Assembly (NCBI GenBank): GCA_036005845.1
Contig: DASYQD010000079.1
Span: 1 to 64,000 of the forward strand
Direction: 5' to 3'
From: DASYQD01 sp036005845
GTDB taxonomy: Bacteria > Acidobacteriota > Thermoanaerobaculia > Multivoradales > JAIOJS01
DNA length: 64,000 bases
Under the pieces are notes generated by a model that ran no database searches, was not told where the DNA came from, and saw only the letters and a program-made list of their open reading frames with translations. Below are positions 31,733 through 41,677 of this stretch, in pieces. Each line of letters opens with the position of its first letter. Within the stretch, counting starts at the first letter, position 1. The translations under genes and the position numbers were made by a program.

Positions 31733-32335
31733 TCAGCGGCCACGGCGAGCGGCCGCACGGCGCGGCCGGCGCCCGCTGGTGGTAGTTGGCCCTCGTTTAT
31801 GCTGCTGGCCGGCGACCAGCTCGAGGAATCGCTCGAGCGCCGCGGTGGTGCGTCGCAGATCGCCGGTGGATAGGTATTCGATGAGCAGGCCGTCGACGAC
31901 CGCGGCGTACAACGTGGGCAGTGCCGACTGCCGCTGCGCCGCCGGCAGCGCTCCCTCGATGACGCTCAACCAGCTGCCGGAGGTGTCGGCCAGGTAGCGC
32001 CCGTAGCGGCCGGGGTTCTGCAGCGCCAGGATCTGCACTTCGAAGAGCAGCCGGAGGGTCGGCAGGTTCTCGCGCCGCGTCAGCGCCTGCCAGAAGGCGC
32101 GCAGCGGGTGAGCCGGCGGCGCTGCCGCCGCGCCGGCCGCGAACGACGCCTGCAGCTCGGCGCGCACGTCGTCCATCACCGCCGCGATGAGGCCGTCCTT
32201 CGAGTCGAAGTGGTAGGCGAGCATCCGCGCGCTCGTCCCCACCGCCTCGGCCAGCGGGCGCAGCGAGACGTTGGCCACCCCATGGGCGAGGAAATAGCGC
32301 CGGCACTTGCGCAGCAGCTCGTCGCGGCGGCTCAT
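31733..32335 (-). CDS. TetR-family transcriptional regulator
   Basis: About 200 aa from ATG 32335. The N-terminal helix-turn-helix is clear: ELLRKCRRYFLAHGVANVSL, RPLAEAVGTSARMLAYHFDS, KDGLIAAVMDDV. The ligand-binding domain follows, and the C-terminus is very basic (GRRPRRAAARRGR). No SD precedes the ATG; two operator palindromes directly abut it, so the mRNA is probably leaderless. It is co-directional with the CPBP protease gene, 12 bp downstream, and is likely an autorepressor. Confidence 0.88.
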   Translation of the reverse strand: MSRRDELLRKCRRYFLAHGVANVSLRPLAEAVGTSARMLAYHFDSKDGLIAAVMDDVRAELQASFAAGAAAAPPAHPLRAFWQALTRRENLPTLRLLFEVQILALQNPGRYGRYLADTSGSWLSVIEGALPAAQRQSALPTLYAAVVDGLLIEYLSTGDLRRTTAALERFLELVAGQQHKRGPTTTSGRRPRRAAARRGR

Positions 32336-32371
32336 GTAACGAGTGTTACATGTAACGACCGTTACAGTCAA
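32335..32371 (-). promoter_or_regulatory. Two tandem TetR operators and promoter
   Basis: Two perfect 16-bp palindromes lie head to tail without a gap: TGTAAC-GAGT-GTTACA (32335-32350) and TGTAAC-GACC-GTTACA (32351-32366). The same arms in both indicate a dimer-binding site used twice. On the minus strand TTGACT (32371-32366), then 17 bases and TAACAC form a weak promoter whose start point would fall at or next to the regulator's ATG. Occupancy by TetR would block it completely. Confidence 0.82.
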
Positions 32372-32425
32372 GGCCCACTGTTATTCACTGCGACCCGACC
32401 CGGCGGCTCGCGGCGCTCTACCCGC

Positions 32426-34426
<2,001 letters not shown>

Positions 34427-34559
34427 GGCGGGGCTCCTGATTCAGAGGACTCGGCCGACGTATCTGCTGCCTTTACGATGAGAGCGCGTCGGGGTTGCAG
34501 CCGACGTCGCTCCCGGCGTGCCGCCAGATACCGCCGAGGATGTCGCGGCGGCCGTCGGC

Positions 34560-35249
34560 TCAGTGCAGGCGCTGCGCCGGATAGTTGTGGTTGTTCCGCA
34601 CGGCGGCGTTGAAATAGGAGCCTGGATCGGGACCGGGCGCGAGCAGCCGCTGGTACACCTGCAGCGGAACGTTGCCGTAGAGATAGACGTGCTTGCTGTC
34701 GAAGTAAAGAACTAGACACTTCTTCTCGGCATCATAAGAGACGGCCTCGAGGGCCACAGATACCAGCTTGCGCTTGCGCTTGTCCATCTGCTCGGGGGTC
34801 TGACAGGCGATCGCCACTGGCGGGGTTGCGGGCGTTGGCGAGGCTGCGGGCTCGGCGGGTCGTGCGTTCCGCCTCGCCTTGAAGGGTGTCAAGCGGACGA
34901 ATCGGAACTGACCGCGGATGGTGTTGTTGAAGAGGATGCCGGGACCTGCCTTCGCGCGCCCAAAACCGGCGAACACCTCCGGCGGCACGTCCGAGTAGCG
35001 GTAAATCGAGCCGTCGTCGAAGTGCACCGTCAGCGTCCGTGCTGCGCCATCGTAGTCGGCGCGCTCGAGAAAACTGCTGGCGAACGCGACCGTCTGCACA
35101 CGGTTGGGAACCGGCTGCTCGCCGCGGCAGCAGGCGCAGGTGAGCGCCGCTACTAGCGCGGCGCAACGCGACCATTCTCGGCGCGGTGATCTCAAACCAT
35201 GCCCCCCGATGCGTGCGGGCGGTCCGGAACGAGTATATGGTACGAACAT
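34560..35249 (-). CDS. Exported protein with two KTSC domains
   Basis: Two homologous ~60-residue KTSC domains: ADYDGAARTLTVHFDDGSIY...VPPEVF...FNNTIRGQF (residues ~60-125) and VSYDAEKKCLVLYFDSKHVY...VPLQVY...FNAAVRNN (residues ~160-225). The YD...L.V.F.....Y.Y..VP..V (Y/F) pattern is diagnostic. The hydrophobic, Cys-rich stretch CAALVAALTCACC near residue 29 suggests export, possibly as a lipoprotein. A TTG start at about 35192, preceded by GGGGGG, would give a more normal signal peptide than ATG 35249. KTSC domains are thought to bind nucleic acid or ligands, but an exported version argues for another role. It is divergent from the pentapeptide-repeat protein. Confidence 0.78.
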   Translation of the reverse strand: MFVPYTRSGPPARIGGHGLRSPRREWSRCAALVAALTCACCRGEQPVPNRVQTVAFASSFLERADYDGAARTLTVHFDDGSIYRYSDVPPEVFAGFGRAKAGPGILFNNTIRGQFRFVRLTPFKARRNARPAEPAASPTPATPPVAIACQTPEQMDKRKRKLVSVALEAVSYDAEKKCLVLYFDSKHVYLYGNVPLQVYQRLLAPGPDPGSYFNAAVRNNHNYPAQRLH

Positions 35250-35283
35250 CTCGCTTCAGCGACGATAGATCGGGGTGGCGCGG

Positions 35284-37425
35284 ATGAAACCTGGCTGCTC
35301 TTTGCGGCTCGTCGATAACGCGGTGCTAGCTGCGGCGCTGCTTTTGGCGCTCAGCGCCGGCCTTCGGGCGCAGACTACTTGCGCCGGCGCCGGACCTGAA
35401 GCCCCTATACGTTTGCGCCAGAAAGGCGTCGAGGCTTGCGTCAGGGGTGGAATCTGGATCGAAAACGCGATCGTCCAGGGGCGCGACGTCGTCGCGCTGG
35501 CGCGCTCGCCAGGCTTGCCCGTGCGCATTCGCACTTCAGTGATCGAGCGGGGCCTCAACTTCGGCGCCCCGCCGACGGTGCGTGTCGGCGCGCTCGCGGA
35601 CCCACTGCATCGGCACCTGCGCGACCTGCGCATCTTTACCAACGACAAGTCGCTGGTGAGTGTGATCCGGCGCGCTATACAGATGCGCGCGGTCCGCATC
35701 GAGCCGGGCCTCGACTACAACGAAAGGGAGTACTCGTGGGCGGCGTTGATCGCCAACGGCGTACTGTTCGCCGAGGACATCGACCTCGGCGGCTCCAGCA
35801 TCGAGGGTAGCGCCAGCTTCAACCGTGCCGCGTTCCTCGGCCGTGCCGACTTCGAAGGCGTTCGGTTCGCGCATGGGGCCATCTTCGACACCACCCACTT
35901 CGCCTCCGACGCCCTGTTCGGGGGGACTCAGTTTCAGGGAGCGGCCCGCTTCAACGCTGCCTATTTCGGTGGCGAGGCGCGCTTTCGCGGCGCGCGGTTC
36001 GACCGACAGCCCGTATTCGATCGTTCGACGTGGTGTGAAGAGGCAAACTTTAGCGAGGCCTCGTTCGGCGCGGAGGCGCGCTTCACCGCAGCGGCGCTGA
36101 AAGCGGGCGCCGACTTCCAGGACGTCGAGCTCACGAGGGGAGCCGACTTCTCCTTCGCGCGAGCCGGTGGACCCCTTTCTTTCCGTCGCCTGAACGGCGC
36201 TGGCACGCTAACGTTCGTCGGCGCGCGACTGGAAAGGCTCAAAATCGGTTCTCCAGACCACCGGACCAGGGTCGACGCCGAACTCGACTTCACCTGCGCC
36301 CAGATGGCTTCGGCCATCCTGCAGGCCGTTCGTTTCAACGCGCCAATTAGCTTTGCCCGCGCCCACATCGGACTCCCTCGTGCCGATCGGGGTTCTCAGC
36401 TAGTCGGGTACCTCGTGGATCGCGGGCTCTGTCCCCTGCCCTCCGAGTCAACGCCCTCGATGACCTGCACACCACTGGCGGGGCCGCGCGGCCCGTCGGT
36501 GGGGAAAGCAGCCAAGGAGATGCCGCCGGAGCTCGTACTCGACCGGGTGGACTTCTCCGACAAGGCCGATTGGGAGGGCGCGACGATTCGCGCTCAGGTG
36601 TCGTTCCACGACGTCAGCTTCGATGCCGGCGGCAATCTGAAGGGAGTCCACTTCGAGAGTCCACAGGATGGAGCACCGTTCCTCGCCATCTCCGAAGTCG
36701 ACTTCGCCGGCGTCGATGTCGACTGGAACTCCATCCCCAGCGATCCGGCCCTGTTCACGACCTCGACCCCTGAGCGGCCGGCAGTGGCGCCAAGCGCGCT
36801 GTTTCGGGTGCTGGAAGATAGGTACAGCGAGCGGAAGCGTCTAGACGACGTGTTGGCGGCACGTCGAGCCCGATGGTGGGCGACGGTAGCCGAAGCTCGT
36901 GTCTGCCTAGCTGATGGCCTCACCACGGCTGGGAAGCGCGCGCCCTGCCGAATGGACCATCCCCTGTGGGCAGCTACTGTGTATCCACTGTGGGGGATCG
37001 TTTCGGGGTTCAGCACCTTGTGGACCCGATTGGTAGCGGTCACTGCGCTGGTCGATTTGTTATTCGCCATCTTTTATGCCTACAGCAGACGGCTGCTGAA
37101 GCGCCGGATCTCTGCGGGCGAGGATCCGACTGGCATGCGGCTGCGTCCTCTCGAGCTCCCCGCCGCGTTCGCGTCTGCGGACCACGTCGAGGGTACCTGG
37201 GTGTTGACTCGCAGCTTCCGGGATGCGCTGGCCCTCAGCACCGCGGTGTTGCTGCGTTTCGGCCGCACCGACGTGATCGTGCGGGGGGCATTGGGCAAGC
37301 TCGAGCTACGTCATGTCGTCACGTTCGAGTGGTTGCTCGGCATTCCGTTGCTCGTCGACCTCGTACACACCCTTACCGAGACACAGCCATTCCTGCAGCG
37401 CCTGCTGACCGGTGCCATCGGGTAG
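35284..37425 (+). CDS. Exported pentapeptide-repeat-like membrane protein
   Basis: 713 aa from ATG 35284 (GGGGTGG just upstream), with a signal peptide ending near GLRAQ. From ~residue 150 to 330 the sequence follows a five-residue rhythm with F or L at the centre (ADFEG, ARFRG, ARFTA, ADFSF), as in right-handed quadrilateral beta-helices of pentapeptide proteins; a second such stretch lies at ~415-490. Three hydrophobic segments near the C-terminus (LWTRLVAVTALVDLLFAIFYAY; LALSTAVLLRFG; FEWLLGIPLLVDLVHTL) resemble the layout of pentapeptide proteins with a two-TM ion-channel domain, but no TVGYGD-type filter is present. Synonymous sites are less GC-rich than in neighbours. Divergent from the KTSC gene, about 35 bp apart. 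Confidence 0.8.
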   Translation: MKPGCSLRLVDNAVLAAALLLALSAGLRAQTTCAGAGPEAPIRLRQKGVEACVRGGIWIENAIVQGRDVVALARSPGLPVRIRTSVIERGLNFGAPPTVRVGALADPLHRHLRDLRIFTNDKSLVSVIRRAIQMRAVRIEPGLDYNEREYSWAALIANGVLFAEDIDLGGSSIEGSASFNRAAFLGRADFEGVRFAHGAIFDTTHFASDALFGGTQFQGAARFNAAYFGGEARFRGARFDRQPVFDRSTWCEEANFSEASFGAEARFTAAALKAGADFQDVELTRGADFSFARAGGPLSFRRLNGAGTLTFVGARLERLKIGSPDHRTRVDAELDFTCAQMASAILQAVRFNAPISFARAHIGLPRADRGSQLVGYLVDRGLCPLPSESTPSMTCTPLAGPRGPSVGKAAKEMPPELVLDRVDFSDKADWEGATIRAQVSFHDVSFDAGGNLKGVHFESPQDGAPFLAISEVDFAGVDVDWNSIPSDPALFTTSTPERPAVAPSALFRVLEDRYSERKRLDDVLAARRARWWATVAEARVCLADGLTTAGKRAPCRMDHPLWAATVYPLWGIVSGFSTLWTRLVAVTALVDLLFAIFYAYSRRLLKRRISAGEDPTGMRLRPLELPAAFASADHVEGTWVLTRSFRDALALSTAVLLRFGRTDVIVRGALGKLELRHVVTFEWLLGIPLLVDLVHTLTETQPFLQRLLTGAIG

Positions 37426-37531
37426 GTAGTGGCGTCGAAGCGCGCGCGGCACCACGCAACCGTCTCACCGTTGACCCTCATCGTGCGACTTGGTAGCCTG
37501 ACTGGCAAGACCAGCGGAATAGGCATTCGAT

Positions 37532-37888
37532 ATGGCCTCAGGAAGCCTTTCGAGGCGAGCTTTTCTGGTTGGCTCCGCGTGCGGCGGGTTCCTGCTGCGG
37601 TTCTGGCCGGATTCGTGGCGGCCATCGGTCGCTTGCGTCTGCGGCGCGGTGATCCGCGCTCCCCACCGACTGCGCGAGGATCCCGGGGAGGCCGCGGGCT
37701 TCTGTCCCAACTGCGGTCGCAGCCTGGCGTGCGGCAGGTTCAAGCTGCGCACTCACGGCTGGTCGTGCGCAGGGGGCGCCGGCAAGGCCATGGCGTCCTG
37801 GCAGCCGGCGCAAGTCCCCTTCCCCAACCCCCGACTCGTGCGGTCGACCGACAAACCAAGAGTGACGATGGCCAAGGTGCGCGTGTGA
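37532..37888 (+). CDS. Small putative Tat-exported zinc-ribbon protein overlapping the retron RNA start
   Basis: 118 aa. The N-terminus SRRAFLVGSACGG resembles a twin-arginine signal. It is followed by CVCG and CPNCG, spaced like a short zinc ribbon, then a basic tail. There is only a weak SD. The stop codon TGA lies inside the a1 arm of the retron RNA (37884-37897), so the frame and the RNA share sequence. It could be a retron accessory gene, or a small unrelated gene whose transcript runs into the retron. I do not recognise a family. A spurious frame is possible. Confidence 0.45.
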   Translation: MASGSLSRRAFLVGSACGGFLLRFWPDSWRPSVACVCGAVIRAPHRLREDPGEAAGFCPNCGRSLACGRFKLRTHGWSCAGGAGKAMASWQPAQVPFPNPRLVRSTDKPRVTMAKVRV

Positions 37889-38054
37889 AGGGCACCCGGA
37901 GATTTAGATCTGCCGAAGAGGCAGGGCGCGGCGTTTCGCCGCGTGCGTCGTTGTCCCAAGAAGAAGCGCTCCCCGCCAGTGGCGACACCACCAGCCACCG
38001 GCGGGGCTGCGCGAGCATCCTCCGTAGCCCAGGTAAACCTGGGTGCCCTTCACA
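37884..38054 (+). ncRNA. Retron msr-msd RNA
   Basis: A perfect 14-bp inverted repeat, TGTGAAGGGCACCC at 37884-37897 and GGGTGCCCTTCACA at 38041-38054, is the a1/a2 pair that closes a retron RNA. Between them, in order: TTTAG (37903-37907, candidate branching G at 37907); stem-loop CTGCC-GAAGA-GGCAG (37910-37924); stem-loop with an 8-bp stem around TTT (37926-37944); a linker; and a long hairpin with 7 bp (CCCCGCC/GGCGGGG), an A-C mismatch and 5 bp (GTGGC/GCCAC) around a 10-base loop (37971-38006), the probable msd stem. A smaller hairpin CCCAGG-TAAA-CCTGGG (38028-38043) overlaps a2. The reverse transcriptase starts 22 bp downstream. Order and sizes match known msr-msd loci. Confidence 0.85.
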
Positions 38055-38076
38055 GGCCCACCTCGGCCGAGCGTAG

Positions 38077-39270
38077 ATGGAGACCGCCGACCGCCACCTC
38101 GCGATCCACAACCTGAACCTGCTGCAGCGGCAGGCGGGCGTCGAGCGGACCGTGCGCGAGCTGGTGGTGGCCTACGGCCGGCTCTGCGTCGACGCCGAGC
38201 AGCCGCTGGTCTTCGACCCGCGACCGTTCGCGCCCGGCTCCCGCGCAGAGGAGCGGCTGAGGGAGCTGCGCGACCTCAACCCGCGCACTTCGGATGCCTT
38301 CCTGGCCTTCCTCGCCGCCTACTCGGCGGCAATGGCTGACCGCGGCTTCCTGCCGCTGGTGGATTCGCGCGATCTCGCCGATCGGCTGGGGTACCGGCTC
38401 GGCGAGCTCGAGAAGCTGGCCGAGCGCACCTCGTCGCTCTATCGGCAGGTGGACCTGCGGCGTCCCGGCGGCGGCGTGCGCCGCATCCACAGTCCGCGGC
38501 AGCCGCTGCGCGGCATCCAGCGCTGGATCCTTCGTCACGTGCTCGCGGCATACGAGCCGCACGAAGCGGCCCACGGCTTCGTGCGCGGACGCTCCATCGT
38601 CTCCAACGCTTCGCCGCACGCCGGCAAACCGATGGTGGTGACGATGGACATCGCCGGCTTCTTCCCCGGCATCTCCCACCGCGCGTTGCGGCGCGGCCTA
38701 GAGCGGCTCGGCTACCCGTACTCGGTGGCGCGGCTGCTCGCCAACCTCTGCACGCGGCGTGGGTACTTGCCGCAGGGAGCGCCGACGAGCCCGGCGCTGT
38801 CGAACCTAGTCTGCGAACGCCTCGACCGCCGCCTCGCGGGGCTCGCCCGCTCCCGCGGTTTCACCTACACGCGCTACGCCGATGACATGGCGTTCTCGTC
38901 GACCGACCGCCGGCTCCCGACGCTCATTCCGTTTCTGCGCCAGATCGTCGAGGAGGAAGGCTTCGCGGTTCACCCCGACAAGACCCGCGTTCTGCGTCCC
39001 GGTGGTCGGCGGACGGTGACCGGCGTGGTGGTCAACGAGAACCCGAACCTTCCCCGGGCGCACGTCCGCACGCTGCGCGCGGCCGCCCATCGGCTGGCGC
39101 GCCGGGGCGCGGAGGCGGTCGCCGTGAAATCGCGCCGTGCCGGCGCGGATCCCAAGCAGGTCCTTGCCGGACACCTGGGCTTCCTCGCCATGATCAATCC
39201 CGACCGCCACCGCGCGCTGGCCGCATCGGCTGCTCGCGCGTCCGCGTCGCCGGCAATCGAGCCCGCCTAA
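38077..39270 (+). CDS. Retron reverse transcriptase
   Basis: 397 aa. The retron-specific motifs are all present: NASPH (NAxxH, N177-H181), motif A TMDIAGFF (D191), LPQGAPTSPALSNL (231-244), catalytic YADD (267-270) and VTG (314-316). An AHGFVRGRSI element (165-174) precedes them. The first ~115 residues are an N-terminal extension without a recognised domain, longer than in minimal retron RTs. The enzyme primes from the 2'-OH of a G in msr and copies msd, leaving branched msDNA. Retrons protect against phage when paired with an effector. No downstream effector is linked (the next gene is an outer-membrane-type protein), so the effector may be the N-terminal extension, the upstream zinc-ribbon ORF or absent. 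Confidence 0.93.
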   Translation: METADRHLAIHNLNLLQRQAGVERTVRELVVAYGRLCVDAEQPLVFDPRPFAPGSRAEERLRELRDLNPRTSDAFLAFLAAYSAAMADRGFLPLVDSRDLADRLGYRLGELEKLAERTSSLYRQVDLRRPGGGVRRIHSPRQPLRGIQRWILRHVLAAYEPHEAAHGFVRGRSIVSNASPHAGKPMVVTMDIAGFFPGISHRALRRGLERLGYPYSVARLLANLCTRRGYLPQGAPTSPALSNLVCERLDRRLAGLARSRGFTYTRYADDMAFSSTDRRLPTLIPFLRQIVEEEGFAVHPDKTRVLRPGGRRTVTGVVVNENPNLPRAHVRTLRAAAHRLARRGAEAVAVKSRRAGADPKQVLAGHLGFLAMINPDRHRALAASAARASASPAIEPA

Positions 39271-39275
39271 TCCTC

Positions 39276-39297
39276 GCGGCCAGCAGCTGAAGGCCGC
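39276..39297 (+). terminator. Possible terminator after the retron RT
   Basis: GCGGCC (39276-39281) pairs with GGCCGC (39292-39297) around a 10-base loop, starting six bases after the RT stop. No T-tract follows, so this is a weak prediction. Confidence 0.3.
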
Positions 39298-39406
39298 TGG
39301 CGGCGCGGCGGCGCCCGTTCACGACAGCGTGAGCCGCGCCTCCCAACCTTTCCGCGCACCATCCGTAAGAAACCACGTCGGAATTCTTCCGGCCGAGGAG
39401 GGATCG

Positions 39407-41677
39407 ATGGGCCGAGCTTCTTGCCTTGGCCGCGGCTTGCGCACCGCGGCCGTCGTTTGCGGCGGGCTCGCCGCGCACGCATCGGCTACCCAGACGCAGC
39501 CGGCCGAGGCGCTGCGCATCGAACGCATCCACGCCCCGATCACGATCGATGGCGACCTCTCCGACGCCGGCTGGCAGCAGGTGGGGCAGATCACCACCTG
39601 GTTCGAGACGCGGCCCGGCGACAACACCGAGCCGAAGGTGAAGAGCGTCGCCTGGCTCGCCTACGACGACAAGTTCCTCTACGCCGCCTTCCAGTTCGAC
39701 GACCCGGACCCGAAGGCGATCAAGGCGCCCTACGGCGACCACGACTTCGTGCCCAGCTACACCGACTACGGCGGCATCATCGTCGACCCCAAGAACGACG
39801 GCAAGACGGCGCAGATGTTCCTCGCCAACCCGCGCGGCATCCAGTACGACGCCATCAGCTCCGACGCCTCGGGCGAGGACAACTCGCCCGACTTTTACTG
39901 GGACAGCGCCGGCCGCATCAACGAGAACGGCTGGACGCTGGAGATCCGCGTGCCGTTCTCCTCGCTGCGTTACGAGGAGAGCGATCCGGCGCAGTGGCGC
40001 ATCATGCTCTACCGCAACTGGCCGCGCGAATTTCGCTACCAGATGTTCACCTCGCGGCTGCCGCGCGACAGCAACTGCTTCATCTGCAACACGCGGCCGC
40101 TCGTCGGGCTCGCCGGGCTGCCTTCCGGAAGTCACTGGGTGGTGGCGCCGTTTGCCACCGGCAACCGGACCGAGCTGCCGAAAGACGGCCTCGGCAGCTC
40201 GCTCGAGAACCAGGGCGCGGAAGCGGACTTCGGCGTCGACGGCAAGTGGGTGCCCAACCCGAACCTCGTCGTCGACGCCACGGTGAATCCGGACTTCTCG
40301 CAGATCGAGTCGGACGCGGCGCAGATCTCGGCCAACGAGCGCTTCGCCCTGTTCTTCCCGGAGCGGCGGCCGTTCTTCCTCGAAGGGATCGACCTCTTCT
40401 CGACGCCCCTGCAGGCCGTCTACACGCGCAGCTTCAACGAGCCGAAGTGGGGCCTGCGCACGACCGGCCAGAGCGGCCGCAGCAACTACACGCTGCTGCT
40501 CGGCGAGGACGACGGCGGCGGCCTGGTGATCCTGCCCGGCACCAACAGCTCGAGCTTCGCGGCCCAGGACTTCTCGTCGAAGGTGGCGATCGGCCGCTTC
40601 CGGCGCGACTTCGGCAAGCCGGGCAGCTTCGTCAGCATGCTCTACACCGGCCGCGAGATCGACGGCGGCGCCTACAATCGCGTCGCCGGCCCCGACGTGC
40701 GTTGGCAGCCGACGCCGCAGGACACCGTCGCGGCGCAGCTGCTGATGAGCCGCAGCGCGACGCCCGAGCGCCCCGACCTCGCCGACGAGTGGGACGGCCG
40801 CTCGCTCTCCGGCACCGCGGGCCTCTTCTACTGGAGCCACCAGGAGACGCACTGGGACAACTTCGTCCAGCTGCAGAAGCTCAGCCACGAGTTCCGCGCC
40901 GACAACGGCTTCCTGCCGCAGGTCGGCTTCGCCGAGGCGTACGAAGAGATCGGCTACACCTTCCGGCCCGAGAACAAGCCGATCTCGCGCCTGCGCGTCT
41001 CCGGCGCCGGCTGGCGCGACGAAGACCCCAAGGGCGAGCAGCTCAACTGGGGCTTCCGCCCCGCGGTGGGGTTTGACGCCAAGCTCAACTCCTTCGTGCG
41101 CATCGAGCTCGAGACCGGCGAGCGGCGGGCCGTCGAGAAGAGCTTCAGCTACTCTCAGATCCACCCGACGATCGAGATCCAGCCCGGGCAGGTGTTCTCC
41201 TACCTGCAGCTGGCGGGCAACTTCGGCGACCAGCTCGACTACGCCAACGACCGCAAGGGCGACGGCGGCACGCTCAGCCTGACCAGCGACGTCCGGCCGA
41301 CGAACCACCTACTGCTCAGGCTGTCCGGTACGCGGCGGGCGATCGACGTGACCGCGGAGGATGGGCACTCGGGGCGGTTGTTCACCGCCGACGTGGCGCG
41401 GCTACGGGCGAACTACACGTTCAGCGCACGGTCGTGGCTGCGGCTCATCGGCGAGTGGGTGCACACCGAGCGCGACTTGACGCTCTATCGTCAACCGGAG
41501 TTCTTCTCCGCCGAGAGCGGCGGCTTCTCGAGCTCGGCCGTCTTCGCCTACAAGCTCAACTGGCAGACCGTACTCTTCGTCGGCTACGCCGACAGCCGCG
41601 AGCTCGACGACCGCAGCGACCTGCAGCCGGCTGACCGGCAGATGTTCTTCAAGGTCTCCTACGCTTTTCAACGCTAG
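39407..41677 (+). CDS. CBM9-like/DUF5916 outer-membrane-associated protein
   Basis: 756 aa from ATG 39407, with GAGGAGG five bases upstream. Signal peptide region TAAVVCGGLAAHASATQ. Residues ~30-210 fit a family-9 carbohydrate-binding-like domain (PITIDGDLSDAGW, DDKFLYAAFQFDDPDP, GWTLEIRVPFSSLRY). Residues ~230-750 match the DUF5916 pattern (VDATVNPDFSQIESD, FALFFPERRPFFLEGIDLF, then many aromatic amphipathic strands to the terminal FFKVSYAFQR), probably an outer-membrane beta-barrel ending in Phe/Arg. Proteins of this type are abundant in Acidobacteriota and Bacteroidota; their substrate is unknown. Its last 4 bp overlap the convergent M28 peptidase gene. Confidence 0.88.
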   Translation: MGRASCLGRGLRTAAVVCGGLAAHASATQTQPAEALRIERIHAPITIDGDLSDAGWQQVGQITTWFETRPGDNTEPKVKSVAWLAYDDKFLYAAFQFDDPDPKAIKAPYGDHDFVPSYTDYGGIIVDPKNDGKTAQMFLANPRGIQYDAISSDASGEDNSPDFYWDSAGRINENGWTLEIRVPFSSLRYEESDPAQWRIMLYRNWPREFRYQMFTSRLPRDSNCFICNTRPLVGLAGLPSGSHWVVAPFATGNRTELPKDGLGSSLENQGAEADFGVDGKWVPNPNLVVDATVNPDFSQIESDAAQISANERFALFFPERRPFFLEGIDLFSTPLQAVYTRSFNEPKWGLRTTGQSGRSNYTLLLGEDDGGGLVILPGTNSSSFAAQDFSSKVAIGRFRRDFGKPGSFVSMLYTGREIDGGAYNRVAGPDVRWQPTPQDTVAAQLLMSRSATPERPDLADEWDGRSLSGTAGLFYWSHQETHWDNFVQLQKLSHEFRADNGFLPQVGFAEAYEEIGYTFRPENKPISRLRVSGAGWRDEDPKGEQLNWGFRPAVGFDAKLNSFVRIELETGERRAVEKSFSYSQIHPTIEIQPGQVFSYLQLAGNFGDQLDYANDRKGDGGTLSLTSDVRPTNHLLLRLSGTRRAIDVTAEDGHSGRLFTADVARLRANYTFSARSWLRLIGEWVHTERDLTLYRQPEFFSAESGGFSSSAVFAYKLNWQTVLFVGYADSRELDDRSDLQPADRQMFFKVSYAFQR

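Noticed and set aside
37426..37531. A second retron-associated gene between the pentapeptide gene and the zinc-ribbon frame
   Set aside because: Too short and no start/SD combination was found.
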